Shown here: positions 8,406 through 17,080 of the stretch, piece by piece | How positions within the stretch are numbered: position 1 is the first letter of the stretch | Layout: each line of letters starts with the position of its first letter | Translations under genes and position numbers: made by a program | Assembly (NCBI GenBank): GCA_003164135.1 | Contig: PLSD01000018.1 | Location: forward strand, 92,357 to 156,356 | Direction: 5' to 3' | From: Acetobacteraceae bacterium | GTDB lineage: Bacteria; Pseudomonadota; Alphaproteobacteria; Acetobacterales; Acetobacteraceae | Length of the DNA stretch: 64,000 nucleotides | The notes under the pieces: model-generated | Told to the model about the DNA's origin: nothing | Database searches by the model: none | Seen by the model: only the letters and a program-made list of their open reading frames with translations

Positions 8406-8786
8406 TTAAGCCGCGGGCGCCACTGGTGCGGGCTGGCCAAGTAAAAGGCTGATTTTCACGATCAGCAGTTGCGTCACTTCGCTCTCGGTAATGCCGAGAG
8501 ATTTGACGGCAGCCGGGGCCAGCTTCAGCACCAGCGCCACGGCGTTGCCCACCGGCCCGGCAGGCAAGTTTACGCCCACGTTGTGCGTGGCCAGGGAGCC
8601 GAGCGCCGCAATGACTAGATTGACGCCATGCTCAAGCGCCTGGTCCAGGTCATCCGCCGCCGCCGAGCCCGACTGGATATGCAGCCGGGCGGCAACCGCG
8701 TGGGCCAAAGCCGACGCGGCAAATGTAAGAACCGGTGTGACGATGGCAATAATAATCGCCCACACCGTTGAAAGATCAACGTGCAT
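8406..8786 (-). CDS. Holin-like membrane protein of the lysis cassette
   Basis: 126 aa from the ATG at 8786, chosen because GGAG lies 7 bases upstream (an ATG at 8798 overlaps that site). The N-terminal VWAIIIAIVTPVLTFAASALA is a clear transmembrane segment, followed by an amphipathic Ala-rich middle and a second hydrophobic patch at the C-terminus. Adjacent to the endolysin, so a holin or holin-like role is inferred from size, membrane segment and context only. Confidence 0.55.
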   Translation of the reverse strand: MHVDLSTVWAIIIAIVTPVLTFAASALAHAVAARLHIQSGSAAADDLDQALEHGVNLVIAALGSLATHNVGVNLPAGPVGNAVALVLKLAPAAVKSLGITESEVTQLLIVKISLLLGQPAPVAPAA

Positions 8787-8814
8787 TGCAGTCTCCATTT
8801 TTGCTGTGGAAAGC

Positions 8815-9327
8815 TTAAGTCGCCAGTTCGCCCGCCAGCGCGATCACGCGCCGTGACCAGCCCAGACCAAAATTCGCCCACCCTGGCAGGCGCGCATAAA
8901 AATCAATCCGGCGGACAAGGGCTTCGCGCGCGACGCGTAAGGCATCGCCGGATTTTGCGGCCGCAATCGTTGCCGGCCCTAGCACGCCATCAGCCGTGCA
9001 ACCGGCGGCTTGTTGCAGCCATAGTATGGCGTGGTGCAAGCCAGCATTCACAGCGGCATCGAAGGAAACAAGCGCCACCGGAAGCGGTAGCGTATCACCC
9101 TGCAATGGCTGCCAAAAATCCCGCCGATAAATATCCGCCGCCGCCGCTTCGGTCAGGTTTGCAATGTCGAGATTCGGATAAGCCGCGGCGCTCACGCCAA
9201 ATTTCGTGCCGCGCAGTTCGCCTATGCCCGTCTGGCCCCCTGTCCAGTTTCCAGGGTCTGCTGGATTATCGCTATATCCCCCCTCAACCCCCAGAGTGAA
9301 GGCAAGGCAGTGCGCAAAATCATCCAT
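8815..9327 (-). CDS. Endolysin, GH108 N-acetylmuramidase
   Basis: 170-aa peptidoglycan hydrolase. The N-terminal GH108 domain shows FTLGVEGGYSDNPADPGNW, with the Glu of VEGGY as the likely catalytic acid, then GTKFGVSAAAYP and ADIYRRDFWQP. The C-terminal part (WLQQAAGCTADGVLGPATI) is a small peptidoglycan-binding module. There is no signal peptide, so release would need a holin. ATG at 9327 overlaps the end of the upstream coiled-coil gene; a longer frame to 9342 is less likely. Confidence 0.85.
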   Translation of the reverse strand: MDDFAHCLAFTLGVEGGYSDNPADPGNWTGGQTGIGELRGTKFGVSAAAYPNLDIANLTEAAAADIYRRDFWQPLQGDTLPLPVALVSFDAAVNAGLHHAILWLQQAAGCTADGVLGPATIAAAKSGDALRVAREALVRRIDFYARLPGWANFGLGWSRRVIALAGELAT

Positions 9328-9646
9328 GCAGCAAACTCGCAATCAGCCCGCCGCACGCAGCCGACAGCAGACTGATAATCGCAACACTCATACGGCGCTC
9401 GGCATCCCTCTCACCACGGATGCGCGATATATCAGCCCGCATGTCACTTAAACCGGCGACCAATTCATCAACTTTGGTAAATAGTTTGCCGATGATCTGA
9501 TCTTCCTGCGCCAGATAACGAACCCGCCAGGATTCCAATGAATCTGCTTTGGCTTCAAGAACGCCGATATCCTGACGGATACCATTCACATCATTACGCA
9601 AGCTCGCTATATCCGAGCGCAAAACGGCAACGGAATCCGAATCCAT
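9320..9646 (-). CDS. Coiled-coil protein with C-terminal membrane anchor
   Basis: 108-aa protein: residues 1-85 form heptad-rich helix (VAVLRSDIASLRNDVNGIRQDIGVLEAK style) and the C-terminus MSVAIISLLSAACGGLIASLLHG is a single transmembrane segment. Such tail-anchored coiled-coil proteins sit next to endolysins in many phages. A role in lysis timing or as an inner-membrane spanin-like part is inferred. ATG at 9646 follows GAGGAGCTAAT, a good ribosome site. Confidence 0.6.
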   Translation of the reverse strand: MDSDSVAVLRSDIASLRNDVNGIRQDIGVLEAKADSLESWRVRYLAQEDQIIGKLFTKVDELVAGLSDMRADISRIRGERDAERRMSVAIISLLSAACGGLIASLLHG

Positions 9647-9655
9647 ATTAGCTCC

Positions 9656-11800
9656 TCAGTCCGGTGCATCAGAGAGGGTGATAGGGTAGGCTGTTGCCTG
9701 CAATGGAAAATTCAAATTCCAGGCAGCGCCGAGATCATTGCCTATATTCCAGTTTGCTGGCGGCGTAAGGCTCGCGGCATTATCGGTCACGGCATCGCCA
9801 CGGCCAATCTGCGTACTCCCATAGGGGTAGAAGAACGACACAGCAGCCGATGAGTTTGTGATAGCAGCTGAGAGTGTTACCGCGACATGTGTTGCATCAA
9901 CGCGTGCAGCTGCAACGGCCGTGATGATGTTTCCGGGCGAGGAAACGCTACCTCCATCCATCACTGCAAACCCAGCGCCATTTGCCGCCTGCAATGGCAC
10001 AACCAGGTCATTGCCGGAATCATGTAAAATCGTGAGGATAAGCCTCGTACTTGAGGCACGATAAACATGAGTAATCCGCGGCCCACCTTGTACCGGCAGC
10101 CCGGTCGTAGGTAGTTCAGCCGCATAGATGGTATCACAAAGTCCTTGCGAAATCGCGGCATGCCCGGCAGCATGCGCGCCAATGCGGCCATAGCGCAGCA
10201 AATCAGGCTCATCCCTGTGCTGTGGATCGCCGCCGGTAAACAGGCCCGTGGTCGGGTCGTAGGCCGAATTCAACGGGTTGGAGTCGGCCGTCTGTGCTGC
10301 GAAAATAACGATGTTGTTAGCACTCACTGCCGCCAGGTCCGCAATGGACTCACGTACCATTTGTACACCGGCATTGGTCTCGTAGGGAATGGCATTCCAC
10401 GCCAGCAGCGGCAGCGTAGCGGCGGTGCGGCCCAGCAAACTTCGCGTCAGGGCAAGCAACCGCAAAACCGCGCCTTTATACAGCGACTTGTTCGCGTACG
10501 GCATGGTGCTGTCCTGTTCCGACCAAGGCCAGATCAGGAACGCGATGTCGCTTTCATCAACAGCGGAAACAATTGCGGAACTACCCGCCAAGTACGCGGA
10601 CAGCGCCGCAAAATCCGGCCCGCCGCTCCAGGTGGAAGGATCTGAACCATCGCCCGGGTTGGTCAGGAAGGTGCCATTGCCTGCCCCCGGCGGAAATAAC
10701 GGCGCCGAGGAGTTGGAAATGGGATGACCTGAAATCACGGAATATCGGTCGGGCGAGAAATACGTACCCGACATTTCCGCCGTGAATGCATAAGCTGCCG
10801 CGCCCAGATACCAGGCAACCCCCTGCGCCAGGGCAAGTGGCCCACCGGCATTCATAAACCAGGCTGCATTGGACTGGCCCATGAGCAACAGATTGACCCC
10901 CCGCCGCTGGCCTAGAACCCATCGGCCCTGTGCTGCAATCAGTGTGGAAATTTCCGTGACACTGAGCGCGCGCTCCCAGGTAGCGGCTTCATGGAACCAG
11001 CATTGCGCGGAACCCTGAACACTCCCGTCATGCAGGAAAATAACCCGCGCATTAGCACTCGCAGCTAACGGGTTAACAATACCACTGGCAACCTGAACAC
11101 CATCTAGCCATGCATCCACCCCATCACCCGGCGTATTGCGCAGGATAATCGCATGACTATGCCGGCGCGCGAGCGTGGCGGAAAGCACAGTCTGACTCGC
11201 AGTCCCTGGGAACAGCGTGAGATTGCTCCCTTCACTACTATCCGCCTGCAAAACCGTTGTACCTGCGCCGTAATTCGTATGGATCAACGGTATCGGGTCG
11301 CTGTTGACGTAGTACGTCCCTTGGCGCCAATTCGGACGTGTCCAAACCAGATAACGCGTCCAGGCCACCCCGGCACCGAGCTCAAAGCCGGAATGCGACA
11401 GGCCCCAATCCGCATCCAACGCCGGAGCATTGTTGGCTGCACCAGCGTCCGGCGCCCCAACAGCACCTAAATACCCATTGACGCGCGGCACCGCGATGGT
11501 GGCGGCTGGCGCCGTATCCCCGCTGATATGATACGGCTTAAGGCTGTTGCCATTTCCGGTTTTATCAACAACAGCACCAACCACCGCATTGCTCGCGGTC
11601 AGCGGCGCGCCAGTAACATCCTGCAACCCGCCTAACAAACCGGCATCCCACCAGCCGGAAAGGCCACTGATCGCGGACGGATATGGGCCGGCAAAAATAC
11701 CCACCGGTGGCGTGCTACCGGCCGGCAACGGCCCAACCAGAACACGCTTTCCCAGCCCGGCCGCCAGCGGCGATCCGGGGTAGTTGAACAACATTGTCAT
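9656..11800 (-). CDS. Tail fibre with SGNH-type carbohydrate esterase domain
   Basis: 714-aa fibre-like protein. Residues about 40-295 look like a LamG/concanavalin-type jelly roll (SGWWDAGLL, WLDGVQVASG, FHEAATWERALS). From about 302 an SGNH/sialate-esterase-like domain begins: NLLLMGQSNAAW gives a nucleophile Ser310 in GQSN, and GDPQHRD gives Asp525 and His528 in a DxxH arrangement. The C-terminal 150 residues are beta-rich. It probably de-acetylates surface polysaccharide during adsorption. Its ATG nearly abuts the stop of the collagen-repeat fibre gene. Confidence 0.7.
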   Translation of the reverse strand: MTMLFNYPGSPLAAGLGKRVLVGPLPAGSTPPVGIFAGPYPSAISGLSGWWDAGLLGGLQDVTGAPLTASNAVVGAVVDKTGNGNSLKPYHISGDTAPAATIAVPRVNGYLGAVGAPDAGAANNAPALDADWGLSHSGFELGAGVAWTRYLVWTRPNWRQGTYYVNSDPIPLIHTNYGAGTTVLQADSSEGSNLTLFPGTASQTVLSATLARRHSHAIILRNTPGDGVDAWLDGVQVASGIVNPLAASANARVIFLHDGSVQGSAQCWFHEAATWERALSVTEISTLIAAQGRWVLGQRRGVNLLLMGQSNAAWFMNAGGPLALAQGVAWYLGAAAYAFTAEMSGTYFSPDRYSVISGHPISNSSAPLFPPGAGNGTFLTNPGDGSDPSTWSGGPDFAALSAYLAGSSAIVSAVDESDIAFLIWPWSEQDSTMPYANKSLYKGAVLRLLALTRSLLGRTAATLPLLAWNAIPYETNAGVQMVRESIADLAAVSANNIVIFAAQTADSNPLNSAYDPTTGLFTGGDPQHRDEPDLLRYGRIGAHAAGHAAISQGLCDTIYAAELPTTGLPVQGGPRITHVYRASSTRLILTILHDSGNDLVVPLQAANGAGFAVMDGGSVSSPGNIITAVAAARVDATHVAVTLSAAITNSSAAVSFFYPYGSTQIGRGDAVTDNAASLTPPANWNIGNDLGAAWNLNFPLQATAYPITLSDAPD

Positions 11801-11803
11801 GCT

Positions 11804-13960
11804 TCAGGTAACCGTAATGCTAAAAGTGCTAACCGTGGGGCTGCCACCGCTAGCTGTTTCAACCCATACATAATAAGTCCCCGCCGTTGTTGGCGTAGAG
11901 TAATAAACTGCCCACAGCGAGTTGGAGTTGATAACAACCGCAGCTTCCCAGCCCGTAGTAGGAACAACCGTGTTGGACGTGGAAAGCGCGACCTGGGTGG
12001 CAACACTCTGGGCCGGCGTAACACTACCATTCAAACCGATGGTGCTGACCCCATGAACATAAGTACCACCGGGATTGTTGATGCCATATCCCACCGATGC
12101 GCCCACCGCCACGGTTATGGCCGATGAAACCGCACTCAACCCAGTCGAGGCATCCTGCACCCAGACATAATAAGTTCCTGCGGCGGCTGGAGTAAGAGCG
12201 GCGCTGAAACTGCCCGATGTGTTGGCCGCCGCCGTCCAGCCGGAGGTTGGAGCCGCCGTATTCTGCGTCGCCAGTTGCACGCTAACAGCGTCAGTAGCCG
12301 GGCTGACGCTGCCCGTAACAGAAAGCGCGTCCCCCGCCGTACCGGTAGACGGCGCATTGACAGTCAGCGAAGCCGCAACCACGCTGATCGCACCCGAGAC
12401 AATATTCACAGCGGGTGCCACTTGCTGCTTCGCCCAAACATAGGTCGTACCGGCAGCTGTGGGCGTCAGATTTGCCGTCCAGATACCATTACTAACGGCA
12501 GCGCTCACCCATGCCGTGGGAGATGTGGTACTACTGGCAGAAAACCCAACTTGTATGGCATTACTGGCCGGTGACACCGTACCCGACAGCGCAATAACCT
12601 CACCCAGAGGTGCCGTACTTGGCAATGTAATCATACCTATGCTTGGCGCGATCACTGTAAAGCTGTTGGAAATTCCAATAACTGCAACATTGCCGTGGTC
12701 GCGTACACGGATGGAATAAGTTCCGGCGCTAAGGCCCGCAACGGTAAAGCTGTACGCGTTCGCTGTGATCACCGGACTTGGCGCCGCAATCCAGGTCGAG
12801 CCGCCATTGGTCGAATAATCAAGCGCGATCGGCGCATCGTTAAATACGCCGCCACTGATCGTAAATGCCGTACCGGGCGCCGGGGCGGTAATCGAGCCGA
12901 CGGTCAGCGTGGGCGCATTCGGCACAATGCCACTCCACCATACCAGTGAGCCACCGGAATAACTCAAGCCCAACAGGGTCGTAGCCGCACCAGGCGGCAG
13001 CGTCGTGCCACCTGACCCAGAAGTAATACCTGTACCCATGGTAATCGACCCAGGCGCGAGATTAATCAGCGTACAGGAAAACCCCGGCCCCATATTGGCA
13101 AAATTAGCGGAGAGCGTAATGGCCGCACTGGCCACCAGAATACGGTTGTTATGCTGCGTTGAATCCAGCACCGTGTTGGTCGTGAGTTCAACAACGCCTT
13201 GTTGAACAATGGGCAATTTGTTTTCCACATAAGTCCAAATCGCACCAAAGCTCTGTACGCTGAGCATGTTGCTGCCCTGAGCCACCAACAGCTCATCGCC
13301 GTCCGCGGCCGGACCAGCGGCGGGCAGCTGATCAATGGTCTGACCGCCGAGAAATTGCCCATACGGCATCCAGGCAATCGCACCGTTCTGCCACAACGCC
13401 ACATAGTCAGAGGCCCCAACGGAGCTTGCCGAATTACCCGCCGCCGGCCCACCAAGCCCCGGACTCGTCTGACCCGGGGCACCAGCAGGACCCGCGGGAC
13501 CTACCGGTCCACTAGGTCCCTGTGGGCCGGCAGGACCGGTAATTGAGGAGACCGTAACACCAATAACGCCATTGCCGTCGATCGAAACCCCGGTACCCGC
13601 CGAGAACAGCGCCCGTAACGCCGTCACCGGCAATAACCCCGGTACATTGCTGGTATTGATTACAATCTCGTCGGATAGCGACATCGCACTCTGCACCGGA
13701 AAACCCGCATGGTCAGCGCCATTTGCCGCCAGCGCGCCTGCGGTCAAAGCCAGGCCGGTGCCAACCGAGATAGGCTCAGGTCCACCTGCCCCGATACTAT
13801 AGCGGCCAAGCAAATCCCCCGTGGACACGCTAATCACGGACTGTAAATTTGCCGTTAATTGCGACACGCTAACGGCGTACAGCAAACCGGCTTGCGAGAG
13901 TGGCAGCAAATCGTTGGCCCCGACTGAAGTTACCGGCGGTAATTGGGCAATCGTTGTCAT
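11804..13960 (-). CDS. Tail fibre with collagen-like repeats and Ig-like domains
   Basis: 718 aa. The N-terminal module MTTIAQLPPVTSVGANDLLP resembles the start of the neighbouring tailspike, so both probably dock on the same baseplate site. Residues about 140-170 are Gly-X-Y triplets (GPAGPQGPSGPVGPAGPAG), predicting a collagen-like triple helix. A second QLP-type module follows (TIDQLPAAGPAADGDELLVA, about 210). Residues about 350-718 are repeated beta-sandwich units separated by SPATDAVSVQLAT-like strings. Receptor binding is inferred. Confidence 0.75.
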   Translation of the reverse strand: MTTIAQLPPVTSVGANDLLPLSQAGLLYAVSVSQLTANLQSVISVSTGDLLGRYSIGAGGPEPISVGTGLALTAGALAANGADHAGFPVQSAMSLSDEIVINTSNVPGLLPVTALRALFSAGTGVSIDGNGVIGVTVSSITGPAGPQGPSGPVGPAGPAGAPGQTSPGLGGPAAGNSASSVGASDYVALWQNGAIAWMPYGQFLGGQTIDQLPAAGPAADGDELLVAQGSNMLSVQSFGAIWTYVENKLPIVQQGVVELTTNTVLDSTQHNNRILVASAAITLSANFANMGPGFSCTLINLAPGSITMGTGITSGSGGTTLPPGAATTLLGLSYSGGSLVWWSGIVPNAPTLTVGSITAPAPGTAFTISGGVFNDAPIALDYSTNGGSTWIAAPSPVITANAYSFTVAGLSAGTYSIRVRDHGNVAVIGISNSFTVIAPSIGMITLPSTAPLGEVIALSGTVSPASNAIQVGFSASSTTSPTAWVSAAVSNGIWTANLTPTAAGTTYVWAKQQVAPAVNIVSGAISVVAASLTVNAPSTGTAGDALSVTGSVSPATDAVSVQLATQNTAAPTSGWTAAANTSGSFSAALTPAAAGTYYVWVQDASTGLSAVSSAITVAVGASVGYGINNPGGTYVHGVSTIGLNGSVTPAQSVATQVALSTSNTVVPTTGWEAAVVINSNSLWAVYYSTPTTAGTYYVWVETASGGSPTVSTFSITVT

Positions 13961-14015
13961 TGCACTGAGACTTTCATTTTAAACGCGCGATGCGATGAGC
14001 AAAACCCGAGAACCC

Positions 14016-16574
14016 TCAGGCAACAGCGACCCAATTCCCCGATCCCGTTCCCTGGCTGACCCAGAACGTGTTCCCGACACCACCATTCAAGTTGCGGAAT
14101 GTAGAACCCGCCGGCGCCGCAACGGAGTTTTGCGGCGACCCTCGACCGATCAACTCGACCGCACCCGTAGACTCAGTGTCGGAGACAATGCGTACTTTTC
14201 CGCCACCTGCCGGGTGCAGCGAAATATCGCCCAACTGCGTTTTTAGTGTTAAACTGCCATCCCCATTGGGTGACACATAATCACTCTGGGAAAATCTGGC
14301 CGCACGCCAGCCACCATTATTACCGATCCAGTCAATACTCGCACCCGCGGGAACTGTGATCGGCGCACCAGTCCAGTTACTCTGCGTCGGCGTGCTACCA
14401 CTCGCAGCAAAAGTCACTGCTGCCATGCAATCAATGGTCAACTCCCGGTTCTGTAATACAGGCAGCCCCACCTGTGCCACCGCTGTGGCACCACCCCCAT
14501 TGCCGGTAATTGTAACCGTTGTTCCCGCACCATAACCAGAACCAAAATTTGACATTTGGATGCCGATGATCCGGCCCTTGAAAATCCAGGGAAAAGCCGC
14601 GGCACCGGTGCCCGCGCCGCTGATGTTCACGGTTGCCGTGGTATAGCCAAGCCCCGCATTAAGTACCTTGATAAAGGTAATCTGACCTGCTGCAAGACTC
14701 GCCTGAGCCGTGACAATGCTCGTGATCGGCGCCGAAGACTGTGAAATACTCACCGCGTCGACGATATCCGGTACTGTTAATGTATAGACACCACCGACAC
14801 TAACCGGATTTACCTGCCAACGCGGCGTAAAGTTTAATAAATTACCCCGGACAATAACTGAGTCAGTATAGGCTGAAAACGCATTCGTCAGATTCGCGCC
14901 GGCATCAGCAACAATAATATTGTCCATAACCAGAACATTCTGGGCAGCATCCCGGATTAAAATCCCAATCGTGCCACCACTATAATTAATCCAGTTGCCG
15001 ATGATTGAGAGATCCGTACAGGAAAGCGCAAAATTATCGCCGTTTCCGTCGGACTCCACATTCTGAACGGCAATCGAACTACCCGTGCAATCTTGAATGA
15101 AATTACTGCGTGCCGTACAATTCTGGCCCCCGCCAATATTCAGACCGATCAGTGCGCCGTTGATATAATTGCTGTCGACTTCAGTGTATATCGCCCCTCC
15201 GCAGTCAATTCCAAAAGCCGAGGCACCCGTGATCATATTACCCGTTACTTTACAATACCCCGTATCACACAGAATACCGGCGCCACCCATACCACTCGTA
15301 CTATTGTTGGCACATAGATTTCCCGATACCAGGATATTTCTACCCGATATATAAATGCCATACCAACGATTGTTATAACAGTTATTGCCTAAAATTACCG
15401 CCCCAAGAATATCGGGGTTGGAGTTGCCATAGGTGAACGGGACCACAGGAATATTCGTTGCGTTGAAATTTCCGACAATAACGCCACATGTGTTATTCCA
15501 GCAAGTGTTACCCATAACATGGACTTCGCGAACTTTCAGTCGGAATGTCAGGTCCTGACTATCTACATTTATGCCGTTCCCTCCATTATCATGTCCACGG
15601 CAGTTAGTGATGCTAAGCGCATCTACCGCCTGTGCATAAAACCCATGCAGCGCATTTGCCCCAAATTCACAATCATTAATATGGTGCTGAGTAATCGCCG
15701 GGTCACTGGCCAGATAACATAGACCTGACCCATTGCCCGATCCCTTTGCATTCCTAAAGACACAACGTGTTATAAGAGATTTTGTGCAAGCCGGTTGGAC
15801 AACGACCGAAAATGTATTGGCTGTAATCGCTACGTTGGCATCAAAAATAATGCCGTCCATGAACAACGTTGTTGCTGCAAAACTGATCCAGGCAGGCGTA
15901 GCCGAGATACCTAGTCTCGATTGCGCCGGCCGTGTCAAAACGGTCAAGCCAGGCACGCCAAGCAACGTGCAGTTCGCACCGGTAATGTCGCACTCCCCGG
16001 CAATGGCATAGGCTTTAGCCCCAAATCGCACAGGGGCGCCGCTGGCAATCGCCGCTAGCAAGGCGGCGCTGTCATCCGTTACACCGTCCCCCTTGGCACC
16101 AAAATCCTCGATGGAAACAGCATTGCTGGCTAATGCCGCGATCGTCCGCGCGTTGGTCGCGCCGCTGGCCGTCGCCACCAACGCGCCTCCCGGCAAACCC
16201 GGCACAGCCCCCATGCCGCCAAGAAAATTAGCGTAGGAAACACCGGCATTCGCACCAGCCTGGCCAATTGGCACGATGTCACTCACACCTGGCGGCGTCC
16301 CTGCAGGCAATGCCGGAATTACAAAAGGGGTGGCAAGCGCCGACAAAGTCGTTCCAGACAGCGCCAGATTGGCACCAATTGTAATGGGGACAGGCACGGC
16401 AGTACCAGGCCCAACCCCACCCAGCAGGCTATTCTGGGGCAGCGTCAGCGTTTGCTGCACACCAGCCAGCACCTGTGCCCGCGTGGCAGACAAAGTCTGC
16501 CCATTCTGGAAAATCGCTAGCTCATCAGTATCAGAGACAGACGTCGCGGAAGGCAATTGTCCAATTGTCGGCAT
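14016..16574 (-). CDS. Tailspike with right-handed beta-helix (pectate-lyase-3 type)
   Basis: 852-aa putative depolymerase spike. The N-terminus (MPTIGQLPSATSVSDTDELA) is the shared attachment module. Residues about 153-170 carry FGAKGDGVTDDSAALLAAI, the classic start of pectate-lyase-superfamily beta-helix spikes, and the next 350 residues are Asn/Gly-rich short coils (GNNCYNNRWYGIYISGRNI). The end is a beta-rich trimerisation-like region. It probably cleaves or recognises host exopolysaccharide. Base composition is AT-richer than the host genes. Confidence 0.8.
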   Translation of the reverse strand: MPTIGQLPSATSVSDTDELAIFQNGQTLSATRAQVLAGVQQTLTLPQNSLLGGVGPGTAVPVPITIGANLALSGTTLSALATPFVIPALPAGTPPGVSDIVPIGQAGANAGVSYANFLGGMGAVPGLPGGALVATASGATNARTIAALASNAVSIEDFGAKGDGVTDDSAALLAAIASGAPVRFGAKAYAIAGECDITGANCTLLGVPGLTVLTRPAQSRLGISATPAWISFAATTLFMDGIIFDANVAITANTFSVVVQPACTKSLITRCVFRNAKGSGNGSGLCYLASDPAITQHHINDCEFGANALHGFYAQAVDALSITNCRGHDNGGNGINVDSQDLTFRLKVREVHVMGNTCWNNTCGVIVGNFNATNIPVVPFTYGNSNPDILGAVILGNNCYNNRWYGIYISGRNILVSGNLCANNSTSGMGGAGILCDTGYCKVTGNMITGASAFGIDCGGAIYTEVDSNYINGALIGLNIGGGQNCTARSNFIQDCTGSSIAVQNVESDGNGDNFALSCTDLSIIGNWINYSGGTIGILIRDAAQNVLVMDNIIVADAGANLTNAFSAYTDSVIVRGNLLNFTPRWQVNPVSVGGVYTLTVPDIVDAVSISQSSAPITSIVTAQASLAAGQITFIKVLNAGLGYTTATVNISGAGTGAAAFPWIFKGRIIGIQMSNFGSGYGAGTTVTITGNGGGATAVAQVGLPVLQNRELTIDCMAAVTFAASGSTPTQSNWTGAPITVPAGASIDWIGNNGGWRAARFSQSDYVSPNGDGSLTLKTQLGDISLHPAGGGKVRIVSDTESTGAVELIGRGSPQNSVAAPAGSTFRNLNGGVGNTFWVSQGTGSGNWVAVA

Positions 16575-16586
16575 GGGGCGGGGGCC

Positions 16587-17069
16587 TTAAAGAGTTGTCA
16601 GTGGGGTGCCAGTCGGATCCGTCAGGGCCTGGCCTGCCGGAGTTGTCAGCGCGTTCGCCGGCGCGGGCATGGAAGCCAACGAAACAACCGGCAAAGCAAT
16701 GCTCCGCGCGAGCGTGCGGCCACCACTTGTAGTAATGTTGATGGTCACCGTATAAGTCGTCAGCGGTTGACCAGACGTTAGCCACAGTACCGCGCGTGGA
16801 CCATCGGCTGAAGCCGTAACGAGCGCCAGATCTCCCGGATTAGCCGGACTTATCATGACATCCAACGTGCTGATGTTATCACCTGGATTGGCCGTTAATG
16901 CCGGCGCAACATCAAATACATAATCCAGAGTGTCGCCTGGGTCCTTCGCCGGCCACGCCAACGCCACCGGCGGTGGAATTTGGGGCCCGCGCGGGATAGA
17001 AACAAAACCATCGATCTGCACATAACGCGCATTCGAGGGACGCCATAAATGGTTGGCCGGCGTGCTCAT
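16587..17069 (-). CDS. Phage fibre-tail adaptor-like protein
   Basis: 160 aa with an Ig-like beta-sandwich look: VALAWPAKDPGDTLDYVFDV, then DNISTLDVMISPANPGDL and TYTVTINITTSGGRTLARS. This LDY-DPGD pattern is what I associate with fibre-tail adaptor annotations of alphaproteobacterial phages, but I cannot verify it here. The gene lies among four fibre genes and has a strong AAGGAG ribosome site. The last 25 residues are low-complexity (Thr/Pro/Ala). Confidence 0.55.
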   Translation of the reverse strand: MSTPANHLWRPSNARYVQIDGFVSIPRGPQIPPPVALAWPAKDPGDTLDYVFDVAPALTANPGDNISTLDVMISPANPGDLALVTASADGPRAVLWLTSGQPLTTYTVTINITTSGGRTLARSIALPVVSLASMPAPANALTTPAGQALTDPTGTPLTTL

Positions 17070-17080
17070 CCGCGCGCTCC

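Noticed and set aside
13480..13560. Possible short tandem repeat or CRISPR-like array
   Set aside because: The periodicity is Gly-X-Y codon triplets of the collagen-like segment, with no spacers. No CRISPR array was seen anywhere in the window.
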